NCBI RefSeq assembly: GCF_000711975.1
Contig: NZ_JONT01000017.1
Coordinates: 1 to 44,900 of the forward strand
Length of the DNA stretch: 44,900 bases
Reading direction: 5' to 3'
DNA from: Desulfofalx alkaliphila DSM 12257
GTDB lineage: Bacteria; Bacillota; Desulfotomaculia; Desulfotomaculales; Desulfohalotomaculaceae
Part shown: piece after piece, positions 19,985 through 27,678 of the stretch
Numbering within the stretch: position 1 is the stretch's first letter
Layout: the number at the start of each line of letters is the position of its first letter
Position numbers and translations under genes: made by a program
Notes under the pieces: generated by a model
Told to the model about the DNA's origin: nothing
Seen by the model: the letters and a program-made list of their open reading frames with translations, nothing else
Database searches by the model: none

Positions 19985-20788
19985 TTACTCTGCAAGAACC
20001 AGCTCCTGCAAGGCGTGGGCAACCCCGTCCTCATCATTGGATCTGGCCACGTAGTCAGCCAGCGCCTTAATCTCATCCCGGGCGTTGCCCACCACCACCG
20101 CCGTGCCGGCGTACTTTAACATTTCCACATCGTTGTAGCCATCACCGACAGCCATCACCTCTTCCCTTTTTACCCCGTAAAGATCGGCCAACATGGCCAG
20201 GGCCTCCCCTTTAGTTGCCTGGGGATGAGAAAACTCCAGGTAAAATGGCTTTGATTTGGTGATATGTAATAGGTTGCCATACTGGGGGGCGATTTCATTC
20301 ATTAAAAGGTCTATCTTTTCCTCCGGTGCCACCGCCAATATCTTTGTGGGGGCCTTTTGTAAAAACTGCCGTAAATCCCCCACCGCTTTGGCCTCTATGC
20401 CGCATATTTCAGCATAGCGGCGGGCTTCAGGGGTAATTTCTTCCACATATAACTGATCATCCACATACAAATTAATGTGATAGCCGTACTTGTTTAGGGC
20501 GGCAATCACCCCTTGGGCCAGTTCCAGCGGGACAGGGCGGTGCAGCAGCACCTCCCCTGACAGGGCATTTTTAACCAGTGCCCCCTGATAGGTAATTAAG
20601 GGTAAATTTATGCCCAACTGCTTGGCATAGGGTTTCACCGATGAGAACATTCTCCCGGTAGCCAGGGTAATGTGAATACCCTTTTCCCGCACCCGGCGCA
20701 CCGTCTCCAGCGAAAACTGAGACAGCCTCAAATCACTGGTCAACAAGGTGTCGTCCATATCCACCGCTATCAACTTGTATTTGCTCAT
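19985..20788 (-). CDS. Cof-type HAD-superfamily phosphatase
   Basis: At 267 residues it is a standard Cof/YcsE-like phosphatase (HAD IIB). Motif I is DMDDTLLTSD (10-19), motif II is in HITLATGRMFSS, motif III is the Lys in TKGEALAMLADLYGV, and motif IV is MAVGDGYNDVEML. Such enzymes dephosphorylate sugar phosphates, FMN or PLP; the substrate cannot be read from the sequence. GGAGG at an 8-nt gap supports the ATG at 20786-20788 over a longer frame. It lies 47 nt upstream of glcK and 49 nt behind uvrC, likely in one transcript. Confidence 0.92.
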   Translation of the reverse strand: MSKYKLIAVDMDDTLLTSDLRLSQFSLETVRRVREKGIHITLATGRMFSSVKPYAKQLGINLPLITYQGALVKNALSGEVLLHRPVPLELAQGVIAALNKYGYHINLYVDDQLYVEEITPEARRYAEICGIEAKAVGDLRQFLQKAPTKILAVAPEEKIDLLMNEIAPQYGNLLHITKSKPFYLEFSHPQATKGEALAMLADLYGVKREEVMAVGDGYNDVEMLKYAGTAVVVGNARDEIKALADYVARSNDEDGVAHALQELVLAE

Positions 20789-20837
20789 ATTTAAAACCTC
20801 CATTAATCATCGGGGGTATCTTTACTTGGTTTCACCG

Positions 20838-22700
20838 CTAGCTTTGGCCGGTACGGAAAAAATTGTAGACCGCTTCCGCAGCCTTATTATTCATCCCCGG
20901 CACCTGCCGCAGCCGCTCCAGCGAAGCCGCCTGTATTTCTTTGATTGTTTTAAACTCCTTAATCAGTGCCCGCCTGCGGGTGGGCCCTATGCCCTCTATT
21001 TCATCTAAGAGGGACTTTAAGTTGCGCTTGGTGCGCAGGGTGCGGTGATAGGTAAGGGCAAACCGGTGGGCCTCATCCCGCAAACGCTGAATTAAATACA
21101 GGGCCTGTGAGTCCCTGGGCAGCACTATGGGCTCATCCTTATGCTCCGAAAAAAGAAGCTCCTCTTTTTCGGCCAAGCCATAGGTGGGTATATCATCCAC
21201 TGCCAACTGCCTCATGGCCGAGCGGGCAGCGGAAAGCTGGCCCTTACCCCCATCGATAATCACCAAATCGGGCAAACGATGAAATTTTGCCTCTTTACTG
21301 CTCATTTGCCCCGTCCTAAGCAAGGCCTGCTCTTCCAGGCCCCGGAAAAAGCGGCGGTAAATTACCTCCTTCATGGCGGCAAAATCATCGGGCCCCTGCA
21401 CAGTGCGTATTTTAAAACGGCGGTACTCCTTGGTGTTGGGCTTTCCTTCCTCAAAGACCACCATGGAGGCCACCTGTTCAGCCCCCTGAATGTTGGAAAT
21501 GTCAAAGCATTCCATGCGATAGGGCGGTTTATCCAGCCCCAGGGCCTCCACCAGCTGGGCCACCGCCAGGTCAAGGCGGCCCCTTTGGGCCTGGTGCTCC
21601 AATTCAATTTGCTGCAGCACCAGCAAGGCGTTTTTAGCCACCATTTCCACCAGCTTTAGCTTTTCGCCCCGCTTGGGGGTTCTTACCTCCACCTTGGAAC
21701 CCCGCTTGCCGCTCAGCCAACGGCCCATCAGCCCTGCCTCTTGGCCAATATCTTCTGAGATCAGCACCTGCCGGGGGATAAATTCCACCTGGGTGTAGTA
21801 TTGTTTTAAAAAACCCGCCATCACTTCCCCCCGGCTTAAATCGTCGGTATTTTTAAGCAGGTAGTGTTCCCGGCCGATCAGCTTTCCGCCCCGCACAAAG
21901 AAGACCATCACGCAAACCTCATCCTGGCCCCGGGCCATTGCTATTACGTCTTGATCCTCCAAGCCGGCGGAGACAATTTTCTGCCGCTCCACCACCTTTT
22001 GCACTGCCTGCAGTTGATCCCTCAATTCGGCAGCCTTTTCAAATTCTAACTTTTCCGCCGCCCGGTGCATGCGCTCCTCTAAGCGCTTTAACAGGGCATC
22101 CTGGCGGCCCTCCAAAAATAAAATAATTTCTTTAATTGTACTGCGGTACTGTTCTTTATCAATAGCCTGGGTGCAGGGACCCTGGCACCGCTTAATATGA
22201 AAGTTTAAACAGGGCCTGGAGCGGGAAGAAAACTGCCGGTTGGTGCAGGTGCGAAAGGGAAACAACTTCTTTAACAGCCGCAGGGTTTCGTTCATGGCCC
22301 CCACCTGGGTATAGGGGCCAAAATATCTGGACCCATCCTTCACCAAGCGCCGGGTAACCAGCACCCGGGGATAGTCTTCACCCAGGGTCACCTTTATATA
22401 AGGGTAGCTCTTATCATCCTTTAACAGCACATTATACCGGGGGCGGTGTTCTTTAATTAAGTTGCACTCCAGTATCAAGGCTTCCACTTCTGAATCGGTA
22501 ACTATATATTCCAGGTCGGCAATGCGTTCCACCATCGAGCGGGTTTTGGGCATCTGTTTGGCCCCCTGCTGAAAATAAGAACGCACCCGGTTTTTTAACG
22601 AAAGGGCCTTACCCACATAGATAACCCTTCCCTCACCGTCGCGAAAGATGTAAACACCGGGCTTGGACGGAATATACTTAACTTTTTCATCAAGGGACAA
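20838..22700 (-). CDS. uvrC: UvrABC system endonuclease subunit UvrC
   Basis: UvrC makes the 3' and 5' cuts in nucleotide excision repair. Domains in order: GIY-YIG nuclease (KPGVYIFRDGEGRVIYVGKA, 13-32), a Cys-rich region (CTNRQFSSRSRPCLNFHIKRCQGPC), the UVR motif that contacts UvrB (MHRAAEKLEFEKAAELRDQL), an RNase H-like nuclease (ECFDISNIQGAEQVASMV, VIIDGGKGQL) and tandem helix-hairpin-helix motifs at the end. Length 620 residues is normal. The frame is open to GTG codons at 22709 and 22712, but AGGTGG at an 8-nt gap suits the TTG at 22698-22700. uvrA and uvrB are on the same strand beyond the exporter cassette. Confidence 0.96.
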   Translation of the reverse strand: MSLDEKVKYIPSKPGVYIFRDGEGRVIYVGKALSLKNRVRSYFQQGAKQMPKTRSMVERIADLEYIVTDSEVEALILECNLIKEHRPRYNVLLKDDKSYPYIKVTLGEDYPRVLVTRRLVKDGSRYFGPYTQVGAMNETLRLLKKLFPFRTCTNRQFSSRSRPCLNFHIKRCQGPCTQAIDKEQYRSTIKEIILFLEGRQDALLKRLEERMHRAAEKLEFEKAAELRDQLQAVQKVVERQKIVSAGLEDQDVIAMARGQDEVCVMVFFVRGGKLIGREHYLLKNTDDLSRGEVMAGFLKQYYTQVEFIPRQVLISEDIGQEAGLMGRWLSGKRGSKVEVRTPKRGEKLKLVEMVAKNALLVLQQIELEHQAQRGRLDLAVAQLVEALGLDKPPYRMECFDISNIQGAEQVASMVVFEEGKPNTKEYRRFKIRTVQGPDDFAAMKEVIYRRFFRGLEEQALLRTGQMSSKEAKFHRLPDLVIIDGGKGQLSAARSAMRQLAVDDIPTYGLAEKEELLFSEHKDEPIVLPRDSQALYLIQRLRDEAHRFALTYHRTLRTKRNLKSLLDEIEGIGPTRRRALIKEFKTIKEIQAASLERLRQVPGMNNKAAEAVYNFFRTGQS

Positions 22701-22791
22701 TTCACTCACCACCTACCATCATTTTAACCCAAGCGGCCTGTAAAAGACAAAAGCTAAGTTGCCTCCGGCACCGCCCTGTTCAGAAAAGCAA

Positions 22792-22820
22792 TTGACAAAA
22801 TAAAAAGGAGGTATTAAAAT
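22792..22820 (+). promoter_or_regulatory. Sigma-A promoter of the exporter cassette
   Basis: Perfect TTGACA (22792-22797), a 17-nt spacer and TAAAAT (22815-22820). The operator palindrome begins 3 bp further on, so a bound repressor would cover the start point. Confidence 0.8.
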
Positions 22821-22822
22821 TT

Positions 22823-22848
22823 GGTAAGTAACCATCCGGTTACTTACC
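22823..22848. promoter_or_regulatory. Operator palindrome for the TetR regulator
   Basis: GGTAAGTAACC (22823-22833) and GGTTACTTACC (22838-22848) are perfect 11-bp inverted repeats around ATCC. Position across the transcript start and 22 bp before the tetR gene points to autoregulation. The match of this site to this regulator is inferred from position. Confidence 0.8.
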
Positions 22849-22870
22849 CGCAAGATTGAGGAGGATTATC

Positions 22871-23488
22871 ATGGCAAGGGAACGCAATGCAGAACGAACT
22901 AAGGAGGGTATCTTAAATGCAGCCAGGTCCGTCTTTGCCGCCAAGGGCTTTGACGGCGCCCGGGTAGACGAGATTGCCAAGTGGGCCAAGATTAATAAGC
23001 GCATGATCTACCACTACTTTGGCAACAAGGAACAATTGTACATCGAGGTATTGCGAGACAATTTCCGGCAATTACTGGCGGTGGGACGGGAAGCCAACCT
23101 CCAAGACTTAAGTCCCCTTGACAAGGCACAGGAATTTATCCGCCGGTATTTTTATTTTTTAGCCAACGAGAGGGAGTTTGTAAAACTGCTGCTCTGGGAG
23201 TCATTACAGGGAAAGCAGTTTTCAATCCAACTGCTGCCGGAAGTGACCCAAACCACCTTACCCATGCTGGAGTCCATCATAGAAGAAGGGGTAAAAGACG
23301 GTGTCTTTCGCCAAGACCTTGACTTAAAGCACCTAATCATCAGCATTAACGCCATGTGTATAGTGTATTTTTCCCGGCAGCACGTTTACAGCACCGTCTG
23401 GCATGGGGATATGAATGACCCGGAAATGCTGGAAGAACGGCTGCAGCATATTCTAGAACTCACCTTAAACGGCATATTAGTTAAGTAA
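22871..23488 (+). CDS. TetR/AcrR-family regulator of the exporter cassette
   Basis: At 205 residues with the classic N-terminal helix-turn-helix: RTKEGILNAARSVFAAKGFDGARVDEIAKWAKINKRMIYHYFGNKEQLYIEV (about 8-59). The C-terminal ligand-binding half (FIRRYFYFLANEREFVKLLLWE and after) resembles the TetR_C-type domain of the YbiH/CecR group. It likely represses the downstream exporter genes and releases DNA on binding a substrate. AGGAGG at a 6-nt gap sets the ATG at 22871-22873. A 54-nt gap leads to the HlyD-like gene, with no terminator between them, so all five genes should form one operon. Confidence 0.92.
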   Translation: MARERNAERTKEGILNAARSVFAAKGFDGARVDEIAKWAKINKRMIYHYFGNKEQLYIEVLRDNFRQLLAVGREANLQDLSPLDKAQEFIRRYFYFLANEREFVKLLLWESLQGKQFSIQLLPEVTQTTLPMLESIIEEGVKDGVFRQDLDLKHLIISINAMCIVYFSRQHVYSTVWHGDMNDPEMLEERLQHILELTLNGILVK

Positions 23489-23542
23489 GACCGGTGCCAG
23501 TTTTTTACCACCTACACCTATTACCAAGGAGGGAATTGTAAA

Positions 23543-24619
23543 ATGTCCACGGCTGAAATTCTTGCCCAAATAGAAAAAAACAAAAAGAAAACACTGATGG
23601 TAATTCTGGCCTTGCTGCTGGTAGTGACGGTGGCCTTTGGCTTGTTTTTTGCCAAAAACAATGCCGTTATTGCCGAAGAAAGAGACAGTCTGACAGCCAC
23701 CGGCACCATTGAAGCCAAAACAGTCACCGCAGCCTTTAAAATCCCCGGCAAAATAGATGCCATGCCGGTGGAAGAAGGCAGCAAGGTGGAAGAGGGCCAG
23801 CACTTGGCCACCTTGGAAAACAACCAACTAATGGCCAAGTATACCCAGGCCCAGGGAGCCTATGAAGCGGCCCTCTCCCAGGCAGAACAGGCCGGCAGCG
23901 CAGTGGCCTTAACAGAGCAGCAGGTGGAAGCCACCATTTCCCAACTGCAGGCCAAGGTGGCCCAGGCAGAGGTGGGATTAACCGACGCCCAACAAATGTA
24001 TGACCGCATCTCCCGGCTGCACCAGGCAGAGGCGGTTTCAGACAAGGACTATGACCAGGCAAAGAACAATCTTGAATTAGCCAAAAACCAACTGTTAGAA
24101 GCCCAGGCCGGCTTAGACCAGGCACTGGCATCCCGAACCCAAGTACAGGTGGCCCAAGCCCAATACCAGGCGGCTCTGGGACAGCAAACCCAGGCCCTGG
24201 GTGCCTTGGAAGAAATTGAAGCCACCCTGGAAGATGCAGTGCTTAAGGCCCCCGCACCGGGCTATATCACCCAAAAATACCTGGAAGCAGGGGAAATGGT
24301 CAACGCCGGCACCCCGGTCTTTCAAATCACAGATTTAGAAAGGCCTTACGTAAAGGTATTTATCAGCGAGGAAAAAATTGGCCGGGTACAGCTCAACCAA
24401 GAGGCGGAGATAAGGGTACCCGCCTTCCCGGATAAAGTTTTTAAGGGCAAGGTGGTGTGGATAAATGATGCCGGCGATTTTGCAGTGCGCCGGGCAGTAA
24501 GTGAACAGCACCAGCGGGATTTGCGCAGCTTTGAGGTAAGAATTGACATCCCCAATGAAGATTTGCTGCTCAAGGTGGGCATGACCGCCACAGTTAAACT
24601 GGTGGAGGGGGAAAAATAA
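23543..24619 (+). CDS. HlyD/YbhG-like membrane fusion protein
   Basis: A 358-residue periplasmic-adaptor-type protein with one N-terminal membrane segment (TLMVILALLLVVTVAFGLFFA, 17-37). A split lipoyl domain (TGTIEAKTVTAAFKIPGKI ... VEEGSKVEEGQHLATLEN, and DAVLKAPAPGYITQKYLEAGEMVNAGTPVFQI) flanks a long Ala/Gln-rich coiled coil (about 97-218). A beta-barrel part follows (YVKVFISEEKIGRVQLNQEAEIRV). In a Gram-positive cell it would span the wall side of an ABC exporter. It corresponds in place and type to E. coli YbhG. AGGAGG precedes the ATG. Its stop overlaps the next start by one base. Confidence 0.92.
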   Translation: MSTAEILAQIEKNKKKTLMVILALLLVVTVAFGLFFAKNNAVIAEERDSLTATGTIEAKTVTAAFKIPGKIDAMPVEEGSKVEEGQHLATLENNQLMAKYTQAQGAYEAALSQAEQAGSAVALTEQQVEATISQLQAKVAQAEVGLTDAQQMYDRISRLHQAEAVSDKDYDQAKNNLELAKNQLLEAQAGLDQALASRTQVQVAQAQYQAALGQQTQALGALEEIEATLEDAVLKAPAPGYITQKYLEAGEMVNAGTPVFQITDLERPYVKVFISEEKIGRVQLNQEAEIRVPAFPDKVFKGKVVWINDAGDFAVRRAVSEQHQRDLRSFEVRIDIPNEDLLLKVGMTATVKLVEGEK

Positions 24620-25326
24620 TGCAGCCTATAGTTAAGGTCAGTGAGCTGGTACAAAGGATAGGTAAAAAAACAGTGTTAAGGGGGGCCTCTTTCTCTGTCC
24701 TTCCCGGTGAATGTTTCGGTGTTTTTGGCACCAGGGCCACCGGTAAATCCACCCTGCTGCACATAGTGGCCGGATTGGACCGGTTTAAATCCGGCCAGGT
24801 GGAGGTGTTGGGGCAGCAGGTGAACAAGGGCGACGCCTATAAAAAAGAGCTGGGCCTGGTCACCCAGGAGCGCAGTTTATTTCAAGACCTGCGGGCCGGC
24901 GAAAACCTGGATTATATCTCGGTTTTAAAGGATGCCCCCAGGGACAATATTTTACACTTGGTTAAGCAATTAGAGTTAGAGCAGTACCTAAACCTGCCGG
25001 TGAACAGCCTGGAGGCAGGGGTTTACCAACGGCTGGCCCTGGCCTGCGCCCTGCTCAACTCGCCAAAATTATTAATTGTTGACGAGTTAATTAACGACAT
25101 CGATGTGTACTCCCGCAGGATAATTATCAAAGAGTTAAGCTCCTTTTTAAGGGCCGGCGGCACCTGCCTGTGGGGTTTCAGCAGCCCAGAATACTTCAGT
25201 CAAATGAGCCGGGTGGGCTGGCTGGAGCAAGGAATAATCACCCTTTATAGCCCGGCCGAGGCCGAACAAAAGTGGCGGGAGCAGGTGCAGTCAATTTATT
25301 CAATCCGTGGTGAAGACAATGCTTAA
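24619..25326 (+). CDS. Degenerate ABC transporter ATPase subunit
   Basis: A 235-residue ABC ATPase. Walker A is intact (GTRATGKST, 37-45), the Q-loop Gln is present (LVTQE, Q83) and Walker B with the catalytic Glu is present (LLIVDE, 151-156). Three other elements are altered. The signature reads LEAGVYQR (131-138) in place of LSGGxxQR. The usual Pro after Walker B is Leu (DELINDID). The switch His is missing: WGFSSPE (185-191) stands where a THxxxE is expected. ATP binding is likely, while turnover may be weak or need another subunit. E. coli YbhF has two ATPase domains; here only one exists. GGAGGGGG precedes the ATG. Confidence 0.88.
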   Translation: MQPIVKVSELVQRIGKKTVLRGASFSVLPGECFGVFGTRATGKSTLLHIVAGLDRFKSGQVEVLGQQVNKGDAYKKELGLVTQERSLFQDLRAGENLDYISVLKDAPRDNILHLVKQLELEQYLNLPVNSLEAGVYQRLALACALLNSPKLLIVDELINDIDVYSRRIIIKELSSFLRAGGTCLWGFSSPEYFSQMSRVGWLEQGIITLYSPAEAEQKWREQVQSIYSIRGEDNA

Positions 25327-26476
25327 ACAAACGCTGGCCATCATGCACCGGGAAATTTTTTATATGTGGCGGGATAAGGGGCTGCGCTACATCCTCTTAA
25401 TCATCCCCCTGCTGACCCTGGCCCTCTTTTACGCCACCTACCACCTGCAGGTCATGAAAAACATTCCCACCGCCATTGTGGATTTGGATCAGTCCGCCGC
25501 CAGCCGGCAAATTGTATCCATGCTGGAAGAGGTGGATAACTTGCAAGTGGTGGCCTACCCCGAAAGCTACCCCCAGTTACAGCAGTTAATTGAGCGGGGC
25601 GATGCCGTTGTGGGGGTAGTGATACCGGAAAACTTGGCCGCCCATACGGCCTTAAGGCGGCAAGGCCAGGTATATGCAGTGGTGGACGGCAGCAATCTGG
25701 TTTACGCCACCAACGCCGTCAGTGACCTTTTGCGAACCACCCGCACCATGGGGGCAGAGTTGGGGGTAAAATCGCTGGTGGCCCAGGGTGTGCACATTGA
25801 CGAAGCCAGCAATGTTTTCTTGGGCGCCGACTTCCGTGAAGAGGCCTGGTTTAACCCCACCTTAAACTACGCCCACTTCCTACTGCTGGCCCTGGCACTG
25901 AACATCTGGCAGCAGTGTTGTATGCTGGCATCCTGTATGAACATTATCGGTGAAACCGGCCGCAAAAGCTGGTATCAAATTAAAATGTCCGGCATATCCA
26001 AAACCAGGCTTTTTACCGCCAAGTCCATTACACATATTACCGTTTTTATGCTCATGGTGGCACCTATTTATTTCATATCCTTTGGGGTGTTAAAACTGCC
26101 CCTTGCCGGCGGTATTTTACCGCTCTTGCTGCTTACATTTTTCTTCATTGTGGCGGTGCACAGCGTGGGCACCTTAATGTCCGGCCTTGCCCGCAATGCA
26201 GTGGACGCTTCCCGGCTGGGGATGGCCACAGCCCTGCCTTCCTTTGTGGTCAGCGGCTACACCTGGCCTCTGGAAGCAATGCACCCCTTTTTGCAAACGG
26301 CCGTTAAAATAGTGCCCCAAACCTGGTTTTTCCAAGGTTTAAACTATTTAACCTTTAAAGACCCCGGTTGGGAGTTTATGCTGCCCTTCTTTGGCGCACT
26401 GGCACTGATTGCTGTCATTTGTTACGGTGCGGCGGCAATTGTAACCGGCGGACCGGTGAGGAGGTTATTGGGATGA
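25319..26476 (+). CDS. ABC-2 type permease subunit (YbhS-like)
   Basis: At 385 residues it has one N-terminal membrane segment (GLRYILLIIPLLTLALFYATY), a large outer domain (IPTAIVDLDQSAASRQIVSMLEEVDN ... VVGVVIPENLAAH ... VVDGSNLVYA) and five C-terminal membrane segments ending with FVVSGYTWPLEAMHPFL. This is the ABC2_membrane_3 family, as in YhhJ, YbhS and YbhR, which export drugs or lipophilic compounds. ATG at 25319 overlaps the ATPase stop by 8 nt (ATGCTTAA), which implies translational coupling; the longer upstream frame is unlikely. It is paralogous to the next gene, and the two should form a heterodimer. Confidence 0.9.
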   Translation: MLKQTLAIMHREIFYMWRDKGLRYILLIIPLLTLALFYATYHLQVMKNIPTAIVDLDQSAASRQIVSMLEEVDNLQVVAYPESYPQLQQLIERGDAVVGVVIPENLAAHTALRRQGQVYAVVDGSNLVYATNAVSDLLRTTRTMGAELGVKSLVAQGVHIDEASNVFLGADFREEAWFNPTLNYAHFLLLALALNIWQQCCMLASCMNIIGETGRKSWYQIKMSGISKTRLFTAKSITHITVFMLMVAPIYFISFGVLKLPLAGGILPLLLLTFFFIVAVHSVGTLMSGLARNAVDASRLGMATALPSFVVSGYTWPLEAMHPFLQTAVKIVPQTWFFQGLNYLTFKDPGWEFMLPFFGALALIAVICYGAAAIVTGGPVRRLLG

Positions 26477-27678
26477 AGCAAGTTTTAAACATTGCCTACT
26501 ATGAGGTGCGCCATATACTAAAGGACCATATTTTACTGCTGCTGGTTGCTGCGGTACCCTTGTTTTATGCCGCCTTGTTTGGCGCGGCCTTTATCTCAGG
26601 GGTGCTAAAGGATATTCCCACCGGCGTGGTGGACTTAGACAATTCCACCGTCAGCCGGGAAATAGTCACCGCCTACAAAAACAGCCCCTATTTTAAAGTC
26701 CTTGACCAAATACAGACCTATCCCCAATTGGAAGAAGCCATGAGACAGGGCACTGTGCGGTCGGGAATAGTGATACCCGAGGGTTTCAGCAGCGATCTTG
26801 CCCACCGCCGCAGCAATGAAGTTTTAATTGTATACGACGGTTCAAACTTAATTTGGGGCTACAACGTAAGAAAAAACGCCTTGGATGTGATAACCGATTT
26901 TAACGCCGGGCACAGCGCCGCCTACCTGGCCGGGATGGGTATGGCCGAACATGAAATTGCAAATACCTTAGACAGCATTTCGCTAAATTACGAGGTGTGG
27001 TATAACCCCACCTACAGCTATGTTAATTTCTTGTTTATGGGTATCTTAATTATGATTATTCACCAGGTGGGTTTGCTCACCAGCAGCCTAACGGTAACCC
27101 GGGAAAAGGAAAAAAACAGCTGGATACAGTTTTTAAGTTCACCCATAGCCCGGTGGAAAATCTTTGCGGGCAAGTGTTTACCCTACTTTGTTGCCAACAC
27201 CGTCAATTACTGCCTGCTCCTGTGGATAGCCGCCAACATCATGCAGGCTAAGGTTGCCGGCTCCCTGGCCCTTGTATTTCTATTGGGCCTCTTGTTTAAC
27301 CTCTTTATTGTGTCCGCCGGATTTTTTATTTCCTTGCACGCCCCCAATTCACTGCAGGTTACCAGATACCTGCTGCCAATGGCCTTCCCCATCTTTATGA
27401 TTTCAGGCTTCACCTGGCCTAAAACCCATATCCCGGCGGCAATTAACGGCCTGGCCAAACTGCTGCCCTTCACCTGGATGGCCGAAGGCTTTAGAATGGT
27501 AACCCTTAAAGAGCTGGGCCTGGCCCATGTACTGCCCAACCTTTTGGCCCTATCGGCCATGGCAGCCTTAACACTCTTTTTTGCACTGACCTTTGACAAA
27601 AAAAGAAAGCCGCCGAAAACCGGCGACCTTTCAGTAAACTGCCAAAGCTCAGTACCCACAAAGGGTAACTGTCTCTAG
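26473..27678 (+). CDS. ABC-2 type permease subunit (YbhR-like)
   Basis: The 401-residue second permease has the same architecture as its neighbour: an N-terminal membrane segment ([22 protein letters not shown] region), an outer domain ([50 protein letters not shown]) and five C-terminal membrane segments with [24 protein letters not shown] at an 8-nt gap sets ATG 26473, overlapping the previous stop by four bases (ATGA). The C terminus has a short Lys-rich tail ([11 protein letters not shown]). The TAG stop shares CTAG with the stop of uvrA on the other strand, so the two converge with no spacer. Confidence 0.9.
   Translation: MKQVLNIAYYEVRHILKDHILLLLVAAVPLFYAALFGAAFISGVLKDIPTGVVDLDNSTVSREIVTAYKNSPYFKVLDQIQTYPQLEEAMRQGTVRSGIVIPEGFSSDLAHRRSNEVLIVYDGSNLIWGYNVRKNALDVITDFNAGHSAAYLAGMGMAEHEIANTLDSISLNYEVWYNPTYSYVNFLFMGILIMIIHQVGLLTSSLTVTREKEKNSWIQFLSSPIARWKIFAGKCLPYFVANTVNYCLLLWIAANIMQAKVAGSLALVFLLGLLFNLFIVSAGFFISLHAPNSLQVTRYLLPMAFPIFMISGFTWPKTHIPAAINGLAKLLPFTWMAEGFRMVTLKELGLAHVLPNLLALSAMAALTLFFALTFDKKRKPPKTGDLSVNCQSSVPTKGNCL

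Noticed and set aside
22806-22858. AGGAGG followed by a TTG opening a 12-codon frame before tetR
   Set aside because: The RBS-like sequence lies between -35 and -10 of the promoter, so it would not be in the transcript.
27207-27659. 150-codon frame antisense to the second permease
   Set aside because: No start signal and no recognisable family; the sense permease is well supported.
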